DNA of 64,000 nucleotides from Chromobacterium sp. ATCC 53434. GTDB lineage: Bacteria; Pseudomonadota; Gammaproteobacteria; Burkholderiales; Chromobacteriaceae. The stretch is taken from contig NZ_CP025429.1 in the NCBI RefSeq assembly GCF_002848345.1, positions 868,001-932,000 of the forward strand, given 5' to 3'. Below, in pieces: positions 1 through 8,527 of this stretch. The notes under the pieces were generated by a model. That model did not search any database and was not told the DNA's origin. It saw only the letters and a program-made list of their open reading frames with translations. Position numbers and translations under genes: made by a program. The number at the start of each line of letters is the position of its first letter. Positions within the stretch are counted from its first letter, which is position 1.

Positions 1-809
1 ATGTGCAGGAAGGCCAGCTTGCGCTTGGCCAGCTGCTCGGCCAGGTACAGCGCCATCTCCAATTGGTCGGTGTTGGTGACGCCGTTGAAGATGCCCAGCG
101 GCGAGATGCGGATGCCGACGTGATCGGCGTCCCATTCGGCCACCACGGCGTCGACGACTTCCAGCAGCAGGCGGGCGCGGTTCTCCACGCTGCCGCCGTA
201 GCGGTCGGTGCGGACATTGGCTTCAGGCGACAGGAACTGGTCCAGCAGATAGCCGTGGGCGCCGTGGATTTCCACCAGGTCGAAGCCGGCGCGGCGCGCA
301 TTGTCGGTGGCGCGGCGGTAATCGTCGACGATGTCCTCGATTTCCTCGATCTCCAGCGCGCGCGGGGTGTCGCACTGCTCGCGAACCAGGCTGCCGTCGG
401 CGGCGCGGATATTGGTGCGGCTGTCGGCCTGGATGGCCGACGGGCCGACCGGCGCGTCGCCGTTAGGCTGCAGCGAGCGGTGCGAGATGCGGCCGGTGTG
501 CCACAGCTGCAGCGCGATCCTGCCGCCGTCCCGGTGAACGGCGTCGGTCACTTCGCTCCAGGCGCGGACCTGTTCCTCGCTGTAGATGCCGGGCGCGCCG
601 GCATAGCCCTTGGCGGTGGCGGAGATGTGGGTGCCCTCGGCGACGATCAGGCCGGCGCTGGCGCGCTGACGGTAGTACTCCTTGGCCAGCGGGCCCGGGA
701 CGTCGCCCGGTTCGATATTGCGCAGGCGGGTCAGCGGGGCCATCGCCACGCGGTTGGCCAGCGTGATGGCGCCCATGGTCAGCGGGGTGAACAGTTTGTC
801 GGCTTGCAT
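1..809 (-). CDS. nemA: Old Yellow Enzyme family alkene/N-ethylmaleimide reductase (partial, C-terminus outside window)
   Basis: FMN-dependent NAD(P)H:flavin oxidoreductase that reduces activated C=C bonds and electrophiles such as N-ethylmaleimide in the cytosol. About 269 codons are present, reading leftward from the ATG at 807-809; the 3' end runs off the window. Family motifs visible are APLTR near residue 24, QLWHTGR near 101, [14 protein letters not shown] near 182 (His182 and His185 are the substrate-binding pair) and RYGGS near 203. The gene lies just downstream of a nitroreductase and a TetR repressor on the same strand, and resembles the nemR-nemA arrangement, so control by that repressor is likely. 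The exact substrate is not known from sequence; the symbol follows family and context. Confidence 0.85.
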   Translation of the reverse strand, partial: MQADKLFTPLTMGAITLANRVAMAPLTRLRNIEPGDVPGPLAKEYYRQRASAGLIVAEGTHISATAKGYAGAPGIYSEEQVRAWSEVTDAVHRDGGRIALQLWHTGRISHRSLQPNGDAPVGPSAIQADSRTNIRAADGSLVREQCDTPRALEIEEIEDIVDDYRRATDNARRAGFDLVEIHGAHGYLLDQFLSPEANVRTDRYGGSVENRARLLLEVVDAVVAEWDADHVGIRISPLGIFNGVTNTDQLEMALYLAEQLAKRKLAFLH

Positions 810-837
810 ATCGGTTTCCTTGAGAAAGTCGTCGGGA

Positions 838-1578
838 TTACTGCTCGAAGCCAAAACCCTGGGCGCGCGCGGCCGGCGCGACCTTGGGGAAATAAACCTG
901 GCGGTAGTAGCGGGCGGTGTTGGCGGTCCACGGCTCGCCGTCGGCGCGGCCGATGTCCTGCCAGTGCCGGCTCAGCGTCTCGTCGTAGGCGGCGATGTGG
1001 CCGGCCAGATCGTCGGCGTGGTAGCGCTCGCGGTGGACAAAGCTCGCGCGCGGCAGGCGCGGCTTCTGCTCACTGTCGTCCTTGATGTGGCCGATCACCA
1101 CGCCGGCTAGCGGAAAGGTCAGTTCCGGTAGCGCCAGCAGGTCTATCATCGCCTGCGGATCGCGGCGGATGCCGCCGATCGGCACCGCGCCCAGGCCGGC
1201 GGCGTGGGCGGCGGTGATCAGATTGCCCAACGCGATGCCGGCGTCCACCGAGCCGACGGCGAAGGCCTCGACGCTGTCGTGTATCACCTGCTTCTCGCCG
1301 GCCATCTCGACGCCGAGGCGGGTCTTGTGGAAGTCCATCACCACGGCGACGAAGACCGGCGCCTGGGCGATCCACGGCTGGCCGCCGGCGATCTCGGCGA
1401 TGCGCTGGCGGCGCTCGGCGTCCTGCACCACCACCAGCGAGACTTGCTGGCCGTTGATCGAGGTCGGGCCTTTCCAGGCGGCGTCCAGCACGGCGTCCAG
1501 CATTTCCGGCGCCACGGGCTGGTCCCGGTAGCTGCGCACACTGCGGTGGCTGTGCATCAGTTGCAAGGTTTCGTTCAT
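838..1578 (-). CDS. NADPH-dependent oxidoreductase, nitroreductase family (NfsA-like)
   Basis: FMN-binding nitroreductase of 246 residues that probably reduces nitroaromatics, quinones or flavins in the cytosol. The N-terminal HSHRSVRSY stretch (residues 9-17) is the phosphate/FMN contact of the family, and the NGQQ and [17 protein letters not shown] segments match the fold. I chose the second ATG because GGAG lies six bases before it; an ATG 12 bases upstream would add MESP but has a poor ribosome site. The gene sits between nemA and the TetR repressor, and a copy of the repressor palindrome lies 19 bases upstream, so the reductase genes are probably induced together by electrophiles. NfsA versus a plain flavin reductase cannot be decided here. 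Confidence 0.85.
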   Translation of the reverse strand: MNETLQLMHSHRSVRSYRDQPVAPEMLDAVLDAAWKGPTSINGQQVSLVVVQDAERRQRIAEIAGGQPWIAQAPVFVAVVMDFHKTRLGVEMAGEKQVIHDSVEAFAVGSVDAGIALGNLITAAHAAGLGAVPIGGIRRDPQAMIDLLALPELTFPLAGVVIGHIKDDSEQKPRLPRASFVHRERYHADDLAGHIAAYDETLSRHWQDIGRADGEPWTANTARYYRQVYFPKVAPAARAQGFGFEQ

Positions 1579-1596
1579 CGGTGACTCCATTCTGAG

Positions 1597-1611
1597 TAGA
1601 CCAGTCGTCTA
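1597..1611. promoter_or_regulatory. NemR/TetR-type operator upstream of the nitroreductase
   Basis: TAGAC-CAGTC-GTCTA, a 5-bp inverted repeat with a 5-base centre. The same 15 bases occur in the operator in front of the TetR gene (2285-2303). As recalled, the E. coli NemR box is a similar TAGACC/GGTCTA palindrome. It lies in the gap between the repressor stop codon and the nitroreductase start, where it would control a separate promoter for the two reductase genes. Confidence 0.75.
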
Positions 1612-1654
1612 GTATTTGTTTCAAGAAAACCCGCCGGCTGCGGCGGGGCTTGCT

Positions 1655-2272
1655 TTATCGTTTACAGCTGGCGTTGTCGGGTCGCAGCAGCATGGTCTCG
1701 GTCAAGCGGTAGGCGTTGTGCATCGGTTGATCCGAGCGCTGAACCTTGTACAGCAGCGCGCTGCCCACCCACAGGCTGTACAGGCTGGCGGCCAGCTCGT
1801 CGGCTTCCAGATAGGTGCACAGGCTGCCTTCGGCCTGGCCGCGGCGTATGGCGTCGGCCAGGCGGGAAATCAGCCGTCCCATGCCTTCGGCCAGCATCTC
1901 GCGCATCGGCTCGGACAAGTCCGACACTTCCGCCGCCAGCTTCACCGCCAGACAGGTGTGGCTCTGCTCGGTGCAGCGGTGGGTGTCGAGCCAGCCCTGG
2001 AAATAGCGGATCAGGCAATCGCGGGCATTGCCGGTTTCCGGCCGCAGCAGCACTACCAGCCTTTCGTCGTAGCTGAGGAAGTAGCGGCGCAGCATTTCCA
2101 CGCCATAGCCTTCCTTGGACGGAAAGTAATGGTAGAACGAACCCTTGGGCACGCCGGCGGTGGAGAGTATCTCCGCCAGTCCTACGGCTGCGAAGCCCTT
2201 GCCGAGGATGATCTCCTCGCCGGTGGCCAGCAGGTGCTCGCGGGTGTCGGCTGAATGATTGGCGCGTGACAT
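1655..2272 (-). CDS. nemR: TetR-family transcriptional repressor, NemR-like
   Basis: DNA-binding repressor of 205 residues. The N-terminal helix-turn-helix is seen in the segment with GLAEILSTAGVPKGSFYHYF (about residues 29-48), followed by a ligand-binding domain. Cys in the HTCLAVKLAAEVSDL segment sits where NemR-type sensors carry their reactive cysteine; this is inference. The start at 2272 was chosen because the alternative at 2308 would place the start codon upstream of the palindromic operator at 2285-2303 and lengthen the N-terminus beyond the family norm. It heads the three-gene leftward group with the nitroreductase and nemA. Autoregulation is expected because the operator is immediately upstream. 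Confidence 0.88.
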   Translation of the reverse strand: MSRANHSADTREHLLATGEEIILGKGFAAVGLAEILSTAGVPKGSFYHYFPSKEGYGVEMLRRYFLSYDERLVVLLRPETGNARDCLIRYFQGWLDTHRCTEQSHTCLAVKLAAEVSDLSEPMREMLAEGMGRLISRLADAIRRGQAEGSLCTYLEADELAASLYSLWVGSALLYKVQRSDQPMHNAYRLTETMLLRPDNASCKR

Positions 2273-2284
2273 GGATTGAATGCT

Positions 2285-2303
2285 ACTAGACCAGTCGTCT
2301 AGT
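2285..2303. promoter_or_regulatory. NemR/TetR-type operator upstream of the repressor gene
   Basis: Perfect 7-bp inverted repeat ACTAGAC-CAGTC-GTCTAGT ending 13 bases before the repressor start codon. It is an extended form of the palindrome at 1597-1611, with the same core and centre. Two identical cores flanking one TetR gene and no other copy noticed nearby argue for autoregulation plus control of the reductases. Confidence 0.8.
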
Positions 2304-2469
2304 TTCAAGAAAATTATCGGTCCGCCGCCTTGCCGTTGTCGTTTTCATCCCACAGGCGCGCGCTTGACTGCGCCGGATGCCCATCCTACAACCAGCTCAG
2401 CGCGTCGCCGCCCTGTGGCCTATCCGGTCGGACGGCCGGGCTGTGGCGCATGGATGAAGGGAGCGGGCA

Positions 2470-3426
2470 ATGGACGAAAAGGATACGACGGAGCAAGAGG
2501 GCGCGCCGGATGCCGGCCGCCGCGAGGCCCTGGGCTGTCTGGCCGCCTGGTCCGGCGCGGCGCTGGTGTGGACCATGGCGGGCGGGGTGCCGCGGGCGCG
2601 GGCGGCGGGAGAGATGGGCGCCGACGACGGCGGCTTGAGCTTCGTGCAGATCAGCGACACCCATCTGGGTTTCCATCGCGATGCCAATCCCGACGTGCAG
2701 GGCAGCCTGCGCCGCGCGATCGCCGACATCAACGCGCTGACGCGGCCGCCGGCCTTCGTCGTGCACACCGGCGACGTCAGCCATCTGTCCAAGCCGGAGG
2801 AGTTCGATCTGGGACGGCAGATGTTCAAGGAGATCCGCGTCGACCGCGTCCACACCATCCCGGGCGAGCACGATGCGCTGGACGACGGCGTGTCGGGCTA
2901 TTTGAAGTTCTTCGACCACGATGGCAAGGGCAGGGCCTGGTACAGCTTCGAGCAGGCGGGCGTCTATTTCGTCGCCTTGAACAATGTGCTGAATTTCTCC
3001 ACTGGCCGGCTGGCGGCGCTCGGCGACGAGCAGCTGGCCTGGCTGAAGCGCGATCTGGCCGGGTTGTCGCGCTCCACCCCCATCGTCGTGCTGGCGCATA
3101 TTCCGCTGTGGACCATCTACGAGCCATGGGGCTGGGGCACCGCCGACGCCGACCAAGTGATGGCTTTGCTGCGGCCGTTCGGCTCGGTGACGGTGTTGAA
3201 CGGCCATATCCATCAGGTGATGCAGAAAGTGGAGGGGCACGTCGCCTTCCATACCGCGCGCTCGCTGGCCTATCCGCTGCCGACGCCGGGCCAGGCCGGA
3301 TTCGGCGAGCCGGCGCCGGTCAAGGTGCCGGCCGGCGAGCTGGGCAAGCTCTTGGGCACCCGGCAGATCACCGTGCTGCGCGGGCAGAGCGAGCTCGCGA
3401 TGGTGGACACGCCGCTGGATCACTGA
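2470..3426 (+). CDS. Secreted calcineurin-like metallophosphoesterase
   Basis: Binuclear metallophosphoesterase of 318 residues. The N-terminus has a twin-arginine-like signal (GRREALG near residues 15-21, then a hydrophobic stretch ending ARA), so export through Tat is likely. Metal-ligand motifs appear in order: QISDTHLG, HTGDVSH, GEHD (the usual GNHD has Glu in place of Asn), LAHIPL and NGHIH. The cupredoxin gene follows after 15 bases and is probably in the same transcript. Phosphoesterase plus cupredoxin pairs occur in other proteobacteria, but the substrate is not known. The N-to-E change in the third motif is worth noting, since that Asn normally binds metal. Confidence 0.85.
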   Translation: MDEKDTTEQEGAPDAGRREALGCLAAWSGAALVWTMAGGVPRARAAGEMGADDGGLSFVQISDTHLGFHRDANPDVQGSLRRAIADINALTRPPAFVVHTGDVSHLSKPEEFDLGRQMFKEIRVDRVHTIPGEHDALDDGVSGYLKFFDHDGKGRAWYSFEQAGVYFVALNNVLNFSTGRLAALGDEQLAWLKRDLAGLSRSTPIVVLAHIPLWTIYEPWGWGTADADQVMALLRPFGSVTVLNGHIHQVMQKVEGHVAFHTARSLAYPLPTPGQAGFGEPAPVKVPAGELGKLLGTRQITVLRGQSELAMVDTPLDH

Positions 3427-3441
3427 ACAAGGAGAAACGGC

Positions 3442-3759
3442 ATGAGCGCATGGACATCAGGATGGTTCTTGGGGATCTGGCTGGTCGCGACGGCGGCGTG
3501 GGCCGGGCCGCAGCAGGTGGACATCAGCAAGTTCGCCTTCACACCGAAGGAGGTGACGGTGGCGCCGGGCACCAAGGTGACGTGGGTCAACCACGACGAA
3601 ATCCCGCATACGGTCTCCGGCCGCGACAAGTCTTTCGTCTCCAAGGCGCTGGACACCGACGACCGTTATGAACACGTGTTCGACAAGGAGGGGGACTACG
3701 CCTACTTTTGCGCCGTGCATCCGTATATGACCGGCGTGGTGCACGTGCGCAAGCCCTGA
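3442..3759 (+). CDS. Periplasmic cupredoxin (plastocyanin/amicyanin-like)
   Basis: Small type 1 copper protein of 105 residues with a Sec signal peptide ending near AWAGPQ. The copper ligands are visible: His in IPHTVS, then Cys, His and Met in YFCAVHPYM, the classic C-x-x-H-x(2)-M spacing. It would carry electrons or bind copper in the periplasm. A good ribosome site (AAGGAG) precedes the start. Position right behind the exported metallophosphoesterase suggests joint expression; a functional link is unproven. Confidence 0.9.
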   Translation: MSAWTSGWFLGIWLVATAAWAGPQQVDISKFAFTPKEVTVAPGTKVTWVNHDEIPHTVSGRDKSFVSKALDTDDRYEHVFDKEGDYAYFCAVHPYMTGVVHVRKP

Positions 3760-3776
3760 GTCGAGTCCGGACCGGC

Positions 3777-4049
3777 TTACTTCAAATAGGAGCGGAGCAC
3801 CTGCAGCACGGCGTCCAGGTCGCGCTGGCGTTGCTCCGGCTCCGGCTCCTTGACCACGTGGTCGGTCAGGTGGCCCTCCATCACCGCCAGCATCAGTCCG
3901 TTGACCGCGCCGCGTATCGCGGCGATCTGCTGCAGGATGGCCGAGCAATCGCCGTCGTTCTCCAACTGCTTCTCCAGCGCGGCGGCCTGGCCCTGCAGGC
4001 GGCGCACCCTTGCCAGCAGCTTGGCCTTGTCCCGTACCGTGTGCGACAT
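3777..4049 (-). CDS. rcnR: Ni/Co-responsive transcriptional repressor RcnR (CsoR/RcnR family)
   Basis: Protein of 90 residues, the same length as E. coli RcnR, starting MSHTVRDK and containing CSAILQQIAAIRGAVNGLM, which matches RcnR nearly word for word. Metal ligands expected for RcnR are present: the N-terminal Ser/His3, Cys35 and a His in MEGHLTDHV. It represses rcnA and releases DNA when Ni(II) or Co(II) binds. I chose the ATG at 4049 over an upstream one at 4142, because GGAG precedes it and the longer form would run through the operators. The gene is divergent from rcnA across two operator copies. Confidence 0.95.
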   Translation of the reverse strand: MSHTVRDKAKLLARVRRLQGQAAALEKQLENDGDCSAILQQIAAIRGAVNGLMLAVMEGHLTDHVVKEPEPEQRQRDLDAVLQVLRSYLK

Positions 4050-4093
4050 CTCGTGGTTCTCCGTTCTCGATCGGCTGATCTTAGCATGGCAGA

Positions 4094-4108
4094 TACTGGG
4101 GGCTAGTA
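4094..4108. promoter_or_regulatory. RcnR operator, copy 1
   Basis: TACTGGGGGCTAGTA: a G-tract between TACT and AGTA, which is the RcnR recognition element (TACT-G-tract-AGTA). It sits in the rcnR-rcnA divergent region, 21 bases (two helical turns) from copy 2, so both face the same side of the helix. Confidence 0.85.
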
Positions 4109-4114
4109 TATTGA

Positions 4115-4129
4115 TACTGGGGGTGAGTA
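4115..4129. promoter_or_regulatory. RcnR operator, copy 2
   Basis: TACTGGGGGTGAGTA, differing from copy 1 at only the two positions between the G5 tract and AGTA. It ends 35 bases before the rcnA start codon. Both copies point the same way, as direct repeats. Confidence 0.85.
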
Positions 4130-4164
4130 TAATGCCCCGCATCTTCCCCTATCCGGAAATCGCC

Positions 4165-5268
4165 ATGACTTCGTTCGCCGCCCTGCTGCAGCAGGGCAAC
4201 GCCTGGCTGTTCCTGCCCAGCGCCGTCGCGCTGGGCGCCTTGCACGGCCTGGAGCCGGGCCACTCCAAGACCATGATGGCCGCCTTCATCGTCGCGATCC
4301 GCGGCACGGTGCGGCAGGCCGTGCTGCTGGGCCTGGCGGCCACCGCGTCCCACACCGCGGTGGTCTGGCTGGTGGCGTTGGCGGGACTGCATTTCGGCCG
4401 CAACTGGAACGCCGAAACCGCGGAGCCGTATTTCCAGATTGCGTCGGCGGCGCTGGTGATCATGGTGGCCGCGTGGATGATGTGGCGCACCTGGCGCCAC
4501 AGCCGGCATGGCCATGATCATGGCCACGATCATCATCACGACGGAGAAAGACGTATCGATACCGGGCATGGCGTCGTGACGCTGGAAATTGTCGAGGCCA
4601 CCGCGCCGCCGCGCTTCCGCCTGGCCGCCGCGGATGGCCGCCGGCTGGCGTGGCGCGCCGGGCAGGCGACGCTGGAGACGGAACGCGCCGACGGTCTGCG
4701 GCAGGCTTTTTCCTTCCGCGACGCAGGCGGCTTTCTGGAGTCGGTGGAGGAAATACCGGAGCCGCACGACTTTGTCGCGCGGCTGAGGCTGGGGCACGGC
4801 CGCCACAGCCACGACTACGAGGTCGAATTCATCGAGCGCCATCATCACGTGATGGCCGAGCATCAGGGTGTGGACGTGTCCACATCCGGCTACCAGGACC
4901 CGCACGAGAGGGCGCACGCCGACGACATCCGCCGCCGCTTCGTCGGGCGGGACGTCAGCACAGCCCAGATCGTGCTGTTCGGCCTGACCGGCGGCCTGGT
5001 GCCATGCCCTGCGTCGATCACAGTGCTGCTGCTGTGCCTGCAACTGAAGCAGGTGGCGCTGGGCGCGACGCTGGTATTGTGCTTCAGCGTCGGCCTGGCG
5101 CTGACCATGATGGCATCCGGCGTGCTGGCGGCGCTGAGCGTCAAGCATGTGGCCGGCCGCTGGAGCGGCTTCGGCGAATGGGTCAGGAAGGCGCCGTATG
5201 CCTCCGGCGCGCTGATCATGCTGATGGGCCTGTACCTGGGCTGGTCCGGCTGGTCGCAGCTGTCCTGA
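4165..5268 (+). CDS. rcnA: Nickel/cobalt efflux protein RcnA with enlarged central domain
   Basis: Inner-membrane exporter of Ni(II) and Co(II), 367 residues. The start MTSFAALLQQGNAW and HGLEPGHSKTMMAAF (residues 27-41) align with E. coli RcnA. A His-rich loop (residues 115-125, HGHDHGHDHHH) follows the third membrane segment, as in the family. Unlike the roughly 270-residue E. coli protein, a soluble stretch of about 95 residues (130-225) is inserted before the last membrane helices; it has its own HGRHSH and RHHH clusters. I chose the ATG at 4165 by family alignment; upstream ATGs overlap the operators. Expression should rise when RcnR binds metal. A terminator follows. Confidence 0.93.
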   Translation: MTSFAALLQQGNAWLFLPSAVALGALHGLEPGHSKTMMAAFIVAIRGTVRQAVLLGLAATASHTAVVWLVALAGLHFGRNWNAETAEPYFQIASAALVIMVAAWMMWRTWRHSRHGHDHGHDHHHDGERRIDTGHGVVTLEIVEATAPPRFRLAAADGRRLAWRAGQATLETERADGLRQAFSFRDAGGFLESVEEIPEPHDFVARLRLGHGRHSHDYEVEFIERHHHVMAEHQGVDVSTSGYQDPHERAHADDIRRRFVGRDVSTAQIVLFGLTGGLVPCPASITVLLLCLQLKQVALGATLVLCFSVGLALTMMASGVLAALSVKHVAGRWSGFGEWVRKAPYASGALIMLMGLYLGWSGWSQLS

Positions 5269-5289
5269 ACCGCCGGTCGTGCCAGCGCA

Positions 5290-5318
5290 GGCGGCTCCCG
5301 CGCGGGGCCGCCTTTTTC
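5290..5318 (+). terminator. Rho-independent terminator after rcnA
   Basis: GGCGGC (5290-5295) pairs with GCCGCC (5307-5312), with further pairing inside, followed by TTTTT. Confidence 0.75.
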
Positions 5319-5367
5319 ATTGATATCCGGGGGCCGGATGCGGCCGGCTTGATCTGTATCATGTTTA

Positions 5368-5390
5368 AAGATGTGCAATATATACATCTT
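5368..5390. promoter_or_regulatory. NsrR operator upstream of norB
   Basis: AAGATG-N11-CATCTT, 23 bases, the full NsrR palindrome (half-sites of AAGATG with a T/A-rich centre). It lies 60 bases before the norB start. The regulator itself is encoded at 13470-13907, and the same palindrome precedes hmp. Repression would be lifted by nitric oxide. Confidence 0.88.
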
Positions 5391-5450
5391 TAAGGGGAGC
5401 CGCTACGCTGCATACCGAACGAGCCACAGGGAGGCTCGAAGGAAATGCGG

Positions 5451-7718
5451 ATGAAAAACACGCGAAGACTATGGGGATGGCTGGCCTTGATCTGCCTGCT
5501 GTCGTTCTCGGTCCTGCTCTATATGGGCAAGGAAATCTACCAGGCGGCGCCGCCGATTCCGGCCGTGGTGCAGGGCGCCGACGGCAAGACGCTGTTTACC
5601 GGCGAGCAGATACGCCGCGGCCAGCAGGCCTGGCTGTCGTCCGGCGGCCAGCAGCTGGGCACGGTGTGGGGGCATGGCAGCTATCTGGCGCCGGACTGGT
5701 CGGCCGACTGGCTGCACCGCGAGGCGCTGGCGCTGCGCGAGGACTGGGCCCGGCAGCGTTTCGGCCAGCCCTACGCGCGGCTGGACCTGGGCCGGCAGGG
5801 CATGTTGGACGCCGAGCTGCGCCGCGAGATGCGCGCCAACGGCTATGACGCGGCCAGCGACACGCTGACGCTGGGCGTGGCCCGCGCCGCCGCCGCGCGC
5901 GCGGTGGCCGGGCATTATCAGGGCCTGTACGGCGCCGATCCGGCCTTCGACAAGCTGCGCGAGCAGTACGCGATGACGGCCGACGCGCTGCCGTCGGCCG
6001 ACGACCGGCTGGCGGTGTCGGCCTTCTTCTTCTGGTCGGCCTGGTCCGCCGCCGCCGACCGTCCGGGCGAGACCGGCGTGTCCTACACCAATAACTGGCC
6101 GCACGAGCCGCTGGTCGGCAACGCGCCCACCGCGGCCAACGGCATGTGGTCGATCGCCAGCGTGATCCTGATGCTGGCCGGCATCGCCGCGATGGTGTGG
6201 TACCACATGGCCGCCGGCGAGGGCGAGGCGCCCGCGCAAGTGCCGGACGCCGACCCGCTGGGCCGGCTCGAGGCCACGCCGTCTATGCGCGCCACCCGCA
6301 AGTATTTCTATGTGGTGATCGGCCTGTTGCTGACCCAGGTGGGCATGGGCGCCATCACCGCCCACTACGCGGTGGAGGGCCACAGCTTCTTCGGCCTGCC
6401 GCTGGCCGAGGTGCTGCCCTGGGTGGTCAGCCGCACCATACACACCCAGTTCGGCGTATTGTGGATCGCCACCGCCTGGCTGGCCACCGGCCTGTATATC
6501 GCGCCGCTGCTGTCCGGTCACGAGCCCAAGCATCAGAAGCTGGGCGTGGACGCGCTGTTCTGGGCGCTGATCTTCATCGTGGTCGGTTCCACCGTCACCG
6601 GCTGGCTGGGCACGCTGCAACGGCTGGGCACGGACTTCAGCTTCTGGATCGGCAACCAGGGCCTGGCCTACACCAGCATGGGCCGGGTGTGGCAGATCCT
6701 GCTGTTCGTCGGCCTGCTGTTCTGGCTGTTCCTGGTGGCGCGCGCGCTGCTGCCGGCGCTGCGCGATCCCAAGACCGAGGGCCGCAGCCTGATCGCGATG
6801 CTGCTGCTGTCCGCCACCTGCATCGGCCTGTTCTACGCCACCTCGCTGGCCTGGGGCCAGCGTACCCACTACTCGATGATCGAGTACTGGCGCTGGTGGC
6901 TGGTGCATCTGTGGGTGGAGGGCTTCTTCGAAGTGTTCGCCACCGCGGTGGTCGCGCTGATCTTCGCGCGGTTGGGCCTGATCCGCATGGCCAGCGCCAA
7001 CCGCGCCATCGTGCTGGAAACCATTGTCTTTCTGTTCGGCGGCATCCTGGGCACGCTGCACCATCTGTACTTCACCGGCGCGTCCACTGCGGTGATCTCG
7101 ATCGGCGCGGTGTTCTCGGCGTTCGAGGTGGTGCCGCTGGCGCTGGTGGGCTTCGAGGGCTGGCAGACCTACCGTCGCGGCGGCGCCGCGCCATGGGTGG
7201 CGCGCTACAAGTGGGCCATCCTGTGCTTCGTCGCCGTCGGCCTGTGGAATACCGTCGGCGCCGGTCTGCTGGGCTTCGCCATCAACCCGCCCATCTCGCT
7301 GTACTACGTGCAGGGGCTGAACATGACGCCGGCCCATGGCCACGCGGCGCTGTTCGGCGTCTACGGCATGCTGGGCATAGGCCTGATGCTGTTCTGCCTC
7401 AGCGGCGTGTCCGATGCCGAGCGATGGGACGACCGGCTGCTGAAGCCGGCCTTTTGGATGCTGAACATCGGCCTGTTCATGATGGTGTTCCTGTCCATTC
7501 TGCCGTCCGGCATCTACCAGGCCTGGGCCAGCGTCGAGCATGGCCTGTGGTACGCGCGCTCGCCAGAGGTGGTGCACTCGGCGCTGATGCAAAACCTGGT
7601 GTGGCTGCGGGTGCCGGGCGACATCGTGTTCGCGCTGGGCGTGCTGTATCTGGGCCGCTTCGCGCTGAAGCTGCTGGGGAGGCGCCGGGCGGCGGCGGGA
7701 GCCGCGCAGCGGGCGTGA
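5451..7718 (+). CDS. norB: Quinol-dependent nitric oxide reductase (qNor)
   Basis: Single-subunit membrane enzyme that reduces two NO to N2O using quinol. It has 755 residues, the size of qNor rather than the shorter cytochrome c type NorB. The N-terminal part (about residues 10-230) is the fused cytochrome-c-like periplasmic region without haem-binding CXXCH; the rest is the 12-helix haem-copper oxidase fold with His residues in HTQFGVLW, EYWRWWLVHLWVEGFFEVF and HHLYFTG. The ATG at 5451 was preferred to the one at 5445 because AAGGA is correctly spaced from it. It is monocistronic, with an NsrR box upstream and a strong terminator downstream. It detoxifies NO or supports partial denitrification. 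Confidence 0.95.
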   Translation: MKNTRRLWGWLALICLLSFSVLLYMGKEIYQAAPPIPAVVQGADGKTLFTGEQIRRGQQAWLSSGGQQLGTVWGHGSYLAPDWSADWLHREALALREDWARQRFGQPYARLDLGRQGMLDAELRREMRANGYDAASDTLTLGVARAAAARAVAGHYQGLYGADPAFDKLREQYAMTADALPSADDRLAVSAFFFWSAWSAAADRPGETGVSYTNNWPHEPLVGNAPTAANGMWSIASVILMLAGIAAMVWYHMAAGEGEAPAQVPDADPLGRLEATPSMRATRKYFYVVIGLLLTQVGMGAITAHYAVEGHSFFGLPLAEVLPWVVSRTIHTQFGVLWIATAWLATGLYIAPLLSGHEPKHQKLGVDALFWALIFIVVGSTVTGWLGTLQRLGTDFSFWIGNQGLAYTSMGRVWQILLFVGLLFWLFLVARALLPALRDPKTEGRSLIAMLLLSATCIGLFYATSLAWGQRTHYSMIEYWRWWLVHLWVEGFFEVFATAVVALIFARLGLIRMASANRAIVLETIVFLFGGILGTLHHLYFTGASTAVISIGAVFSAFEVVPLALVGFEGWQTYRRGGAAPWVARYKWAILCFVAVGLWNTVGAGLLGFAINPPISLYYVQGLNMTPAHGHAALFGVYGMLGIGLMLFCLSGVSDAERWDDRLLKPAFWMLNIGLFMMVFLSILPSGIYQAWASVEHGLWYARSPEVVHSALMQNLVWLRVPGDIVFALGVLYLGRFALKLLGRRRAAAGAAQRA

Positions 7719-7730
7719 TCGATCGCCTCG

Positions 7731-7766
7731 CGAGAAAAAGCCGGACCCGTGTCCGGCTTTTTCTCG
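7731..7766. terminator. Bidirectional terminator between norB and the GNAT gene
   Basis: A 16-bp perfect stem (7731-7746 with 7751-7766) and a CCGT loop. AAAAA on one side and TTTTT on the other let it work for the converging norB and GNAT transcripts. Confidence 0.9.
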
Positions 7767-7768
7767 TT

Positions 7769-8296
7769 TCAGAGGATCTTGTACATCAGCGTGGTCGCCT
7801 GCAGCGTTTCGCCTCGGGCGTCCAGTGCGTAGCCGGGTATCTGGCCGGCCGTCCGGTAGGCGAGGGCGCGGTATAGCGGCTCGGCCTTGTCGCCGCTGGC
7901 GGTGTCCAGCGTCAGCAGGCTGCGGCCGCGCGTGCGCGCCTGCTCCTCCAGTCGGGTCATCAGCGCGCGGGCGACGCCCCGGCGGCGATGGCGCGGGTGC
8001 ACCATCAGCTTGCACACCTCGGCCCGATGAGGCTGGTTGGGCGGGGTGTCGCAGTCCAGCTGCACGCTGCCGGCCAACTCCCCATCGACGAAGGCGACCA
8101 GCAGCGCCCGGTGGCCGCCGGCGACGCCGGGCAGCGTCTTGTCCCGCCAGAAGGCCGAAGCCTGTTCGATGGGAAAGGGCTGCACGAAATGGATGCTGGC
8201 GCCGTCGTGCACGCAGGCATGCAGCAATTCGGCCAGCTCCAGCTGCCAGGCTTCGGTTTGGGCGGTGTCGAACAGGGCGATTTCCAGTCTTGGCAT
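7769..8296 (-). CDS. GNAT-family N-acetyltransferase
   Basis: Acetyl-CoA dependent acetyltransferase of 175 residues. The acetyl-CoA binding motif is VCKLMVHPRHRRRGVARALM (R-R-x-G-V/A) near residues 95-114. The start at 8296 has AAGGAAA at good spacing; an upstream start at 8368 lacks it. The substrate is not known. It converges with norB across a shared terminator, and nothing visible ties it to NO stress. Confidence 0.85.
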   Translation of the reverse strand: MPRLEIALFDTAQTEAWQLELAELLHACVHDGASIHFVQPFPIEQASAFWRDKTLPGVAGGHRALLVAFVDGELAGSVQLDCDTPPNQPHRAEVCKLMVHPRHRRRGVARALMTRLEEQARTRGRSLLTLDTASGDKAEPLYRALAYRTAGQIPGYALDARGETLQATTLMYKIL

Positions 8297-8527
8297 GAGC
8301 TTTCCTTTGACGATGAACGGCAAGCGGCGGTCCGATCCGGTCGCCGGGCATGCGATGAAGGGAAGCAATCGGCATGCCTGCCGGGGAGGAAGGCCCCGGC
8401 CGCGAAAGCTCCGGCGCTCCGGCTTCGCCCACCAGTCTTCGATCGGATCGCTCCCAAAAGCGTCTGGTCAGATCTTAGTGGCTATGAAAAAGTGGTATTT
8501 ATAAGTTTTTCACTATGGGATGAAGCT

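Noticed and set aside
5469..8432. Very long minus-strand open frame opposite norB
   Set aside because: High-GC shadow: antisense to a clear qNor gene, Gln/Arg/His-rich with no domain.
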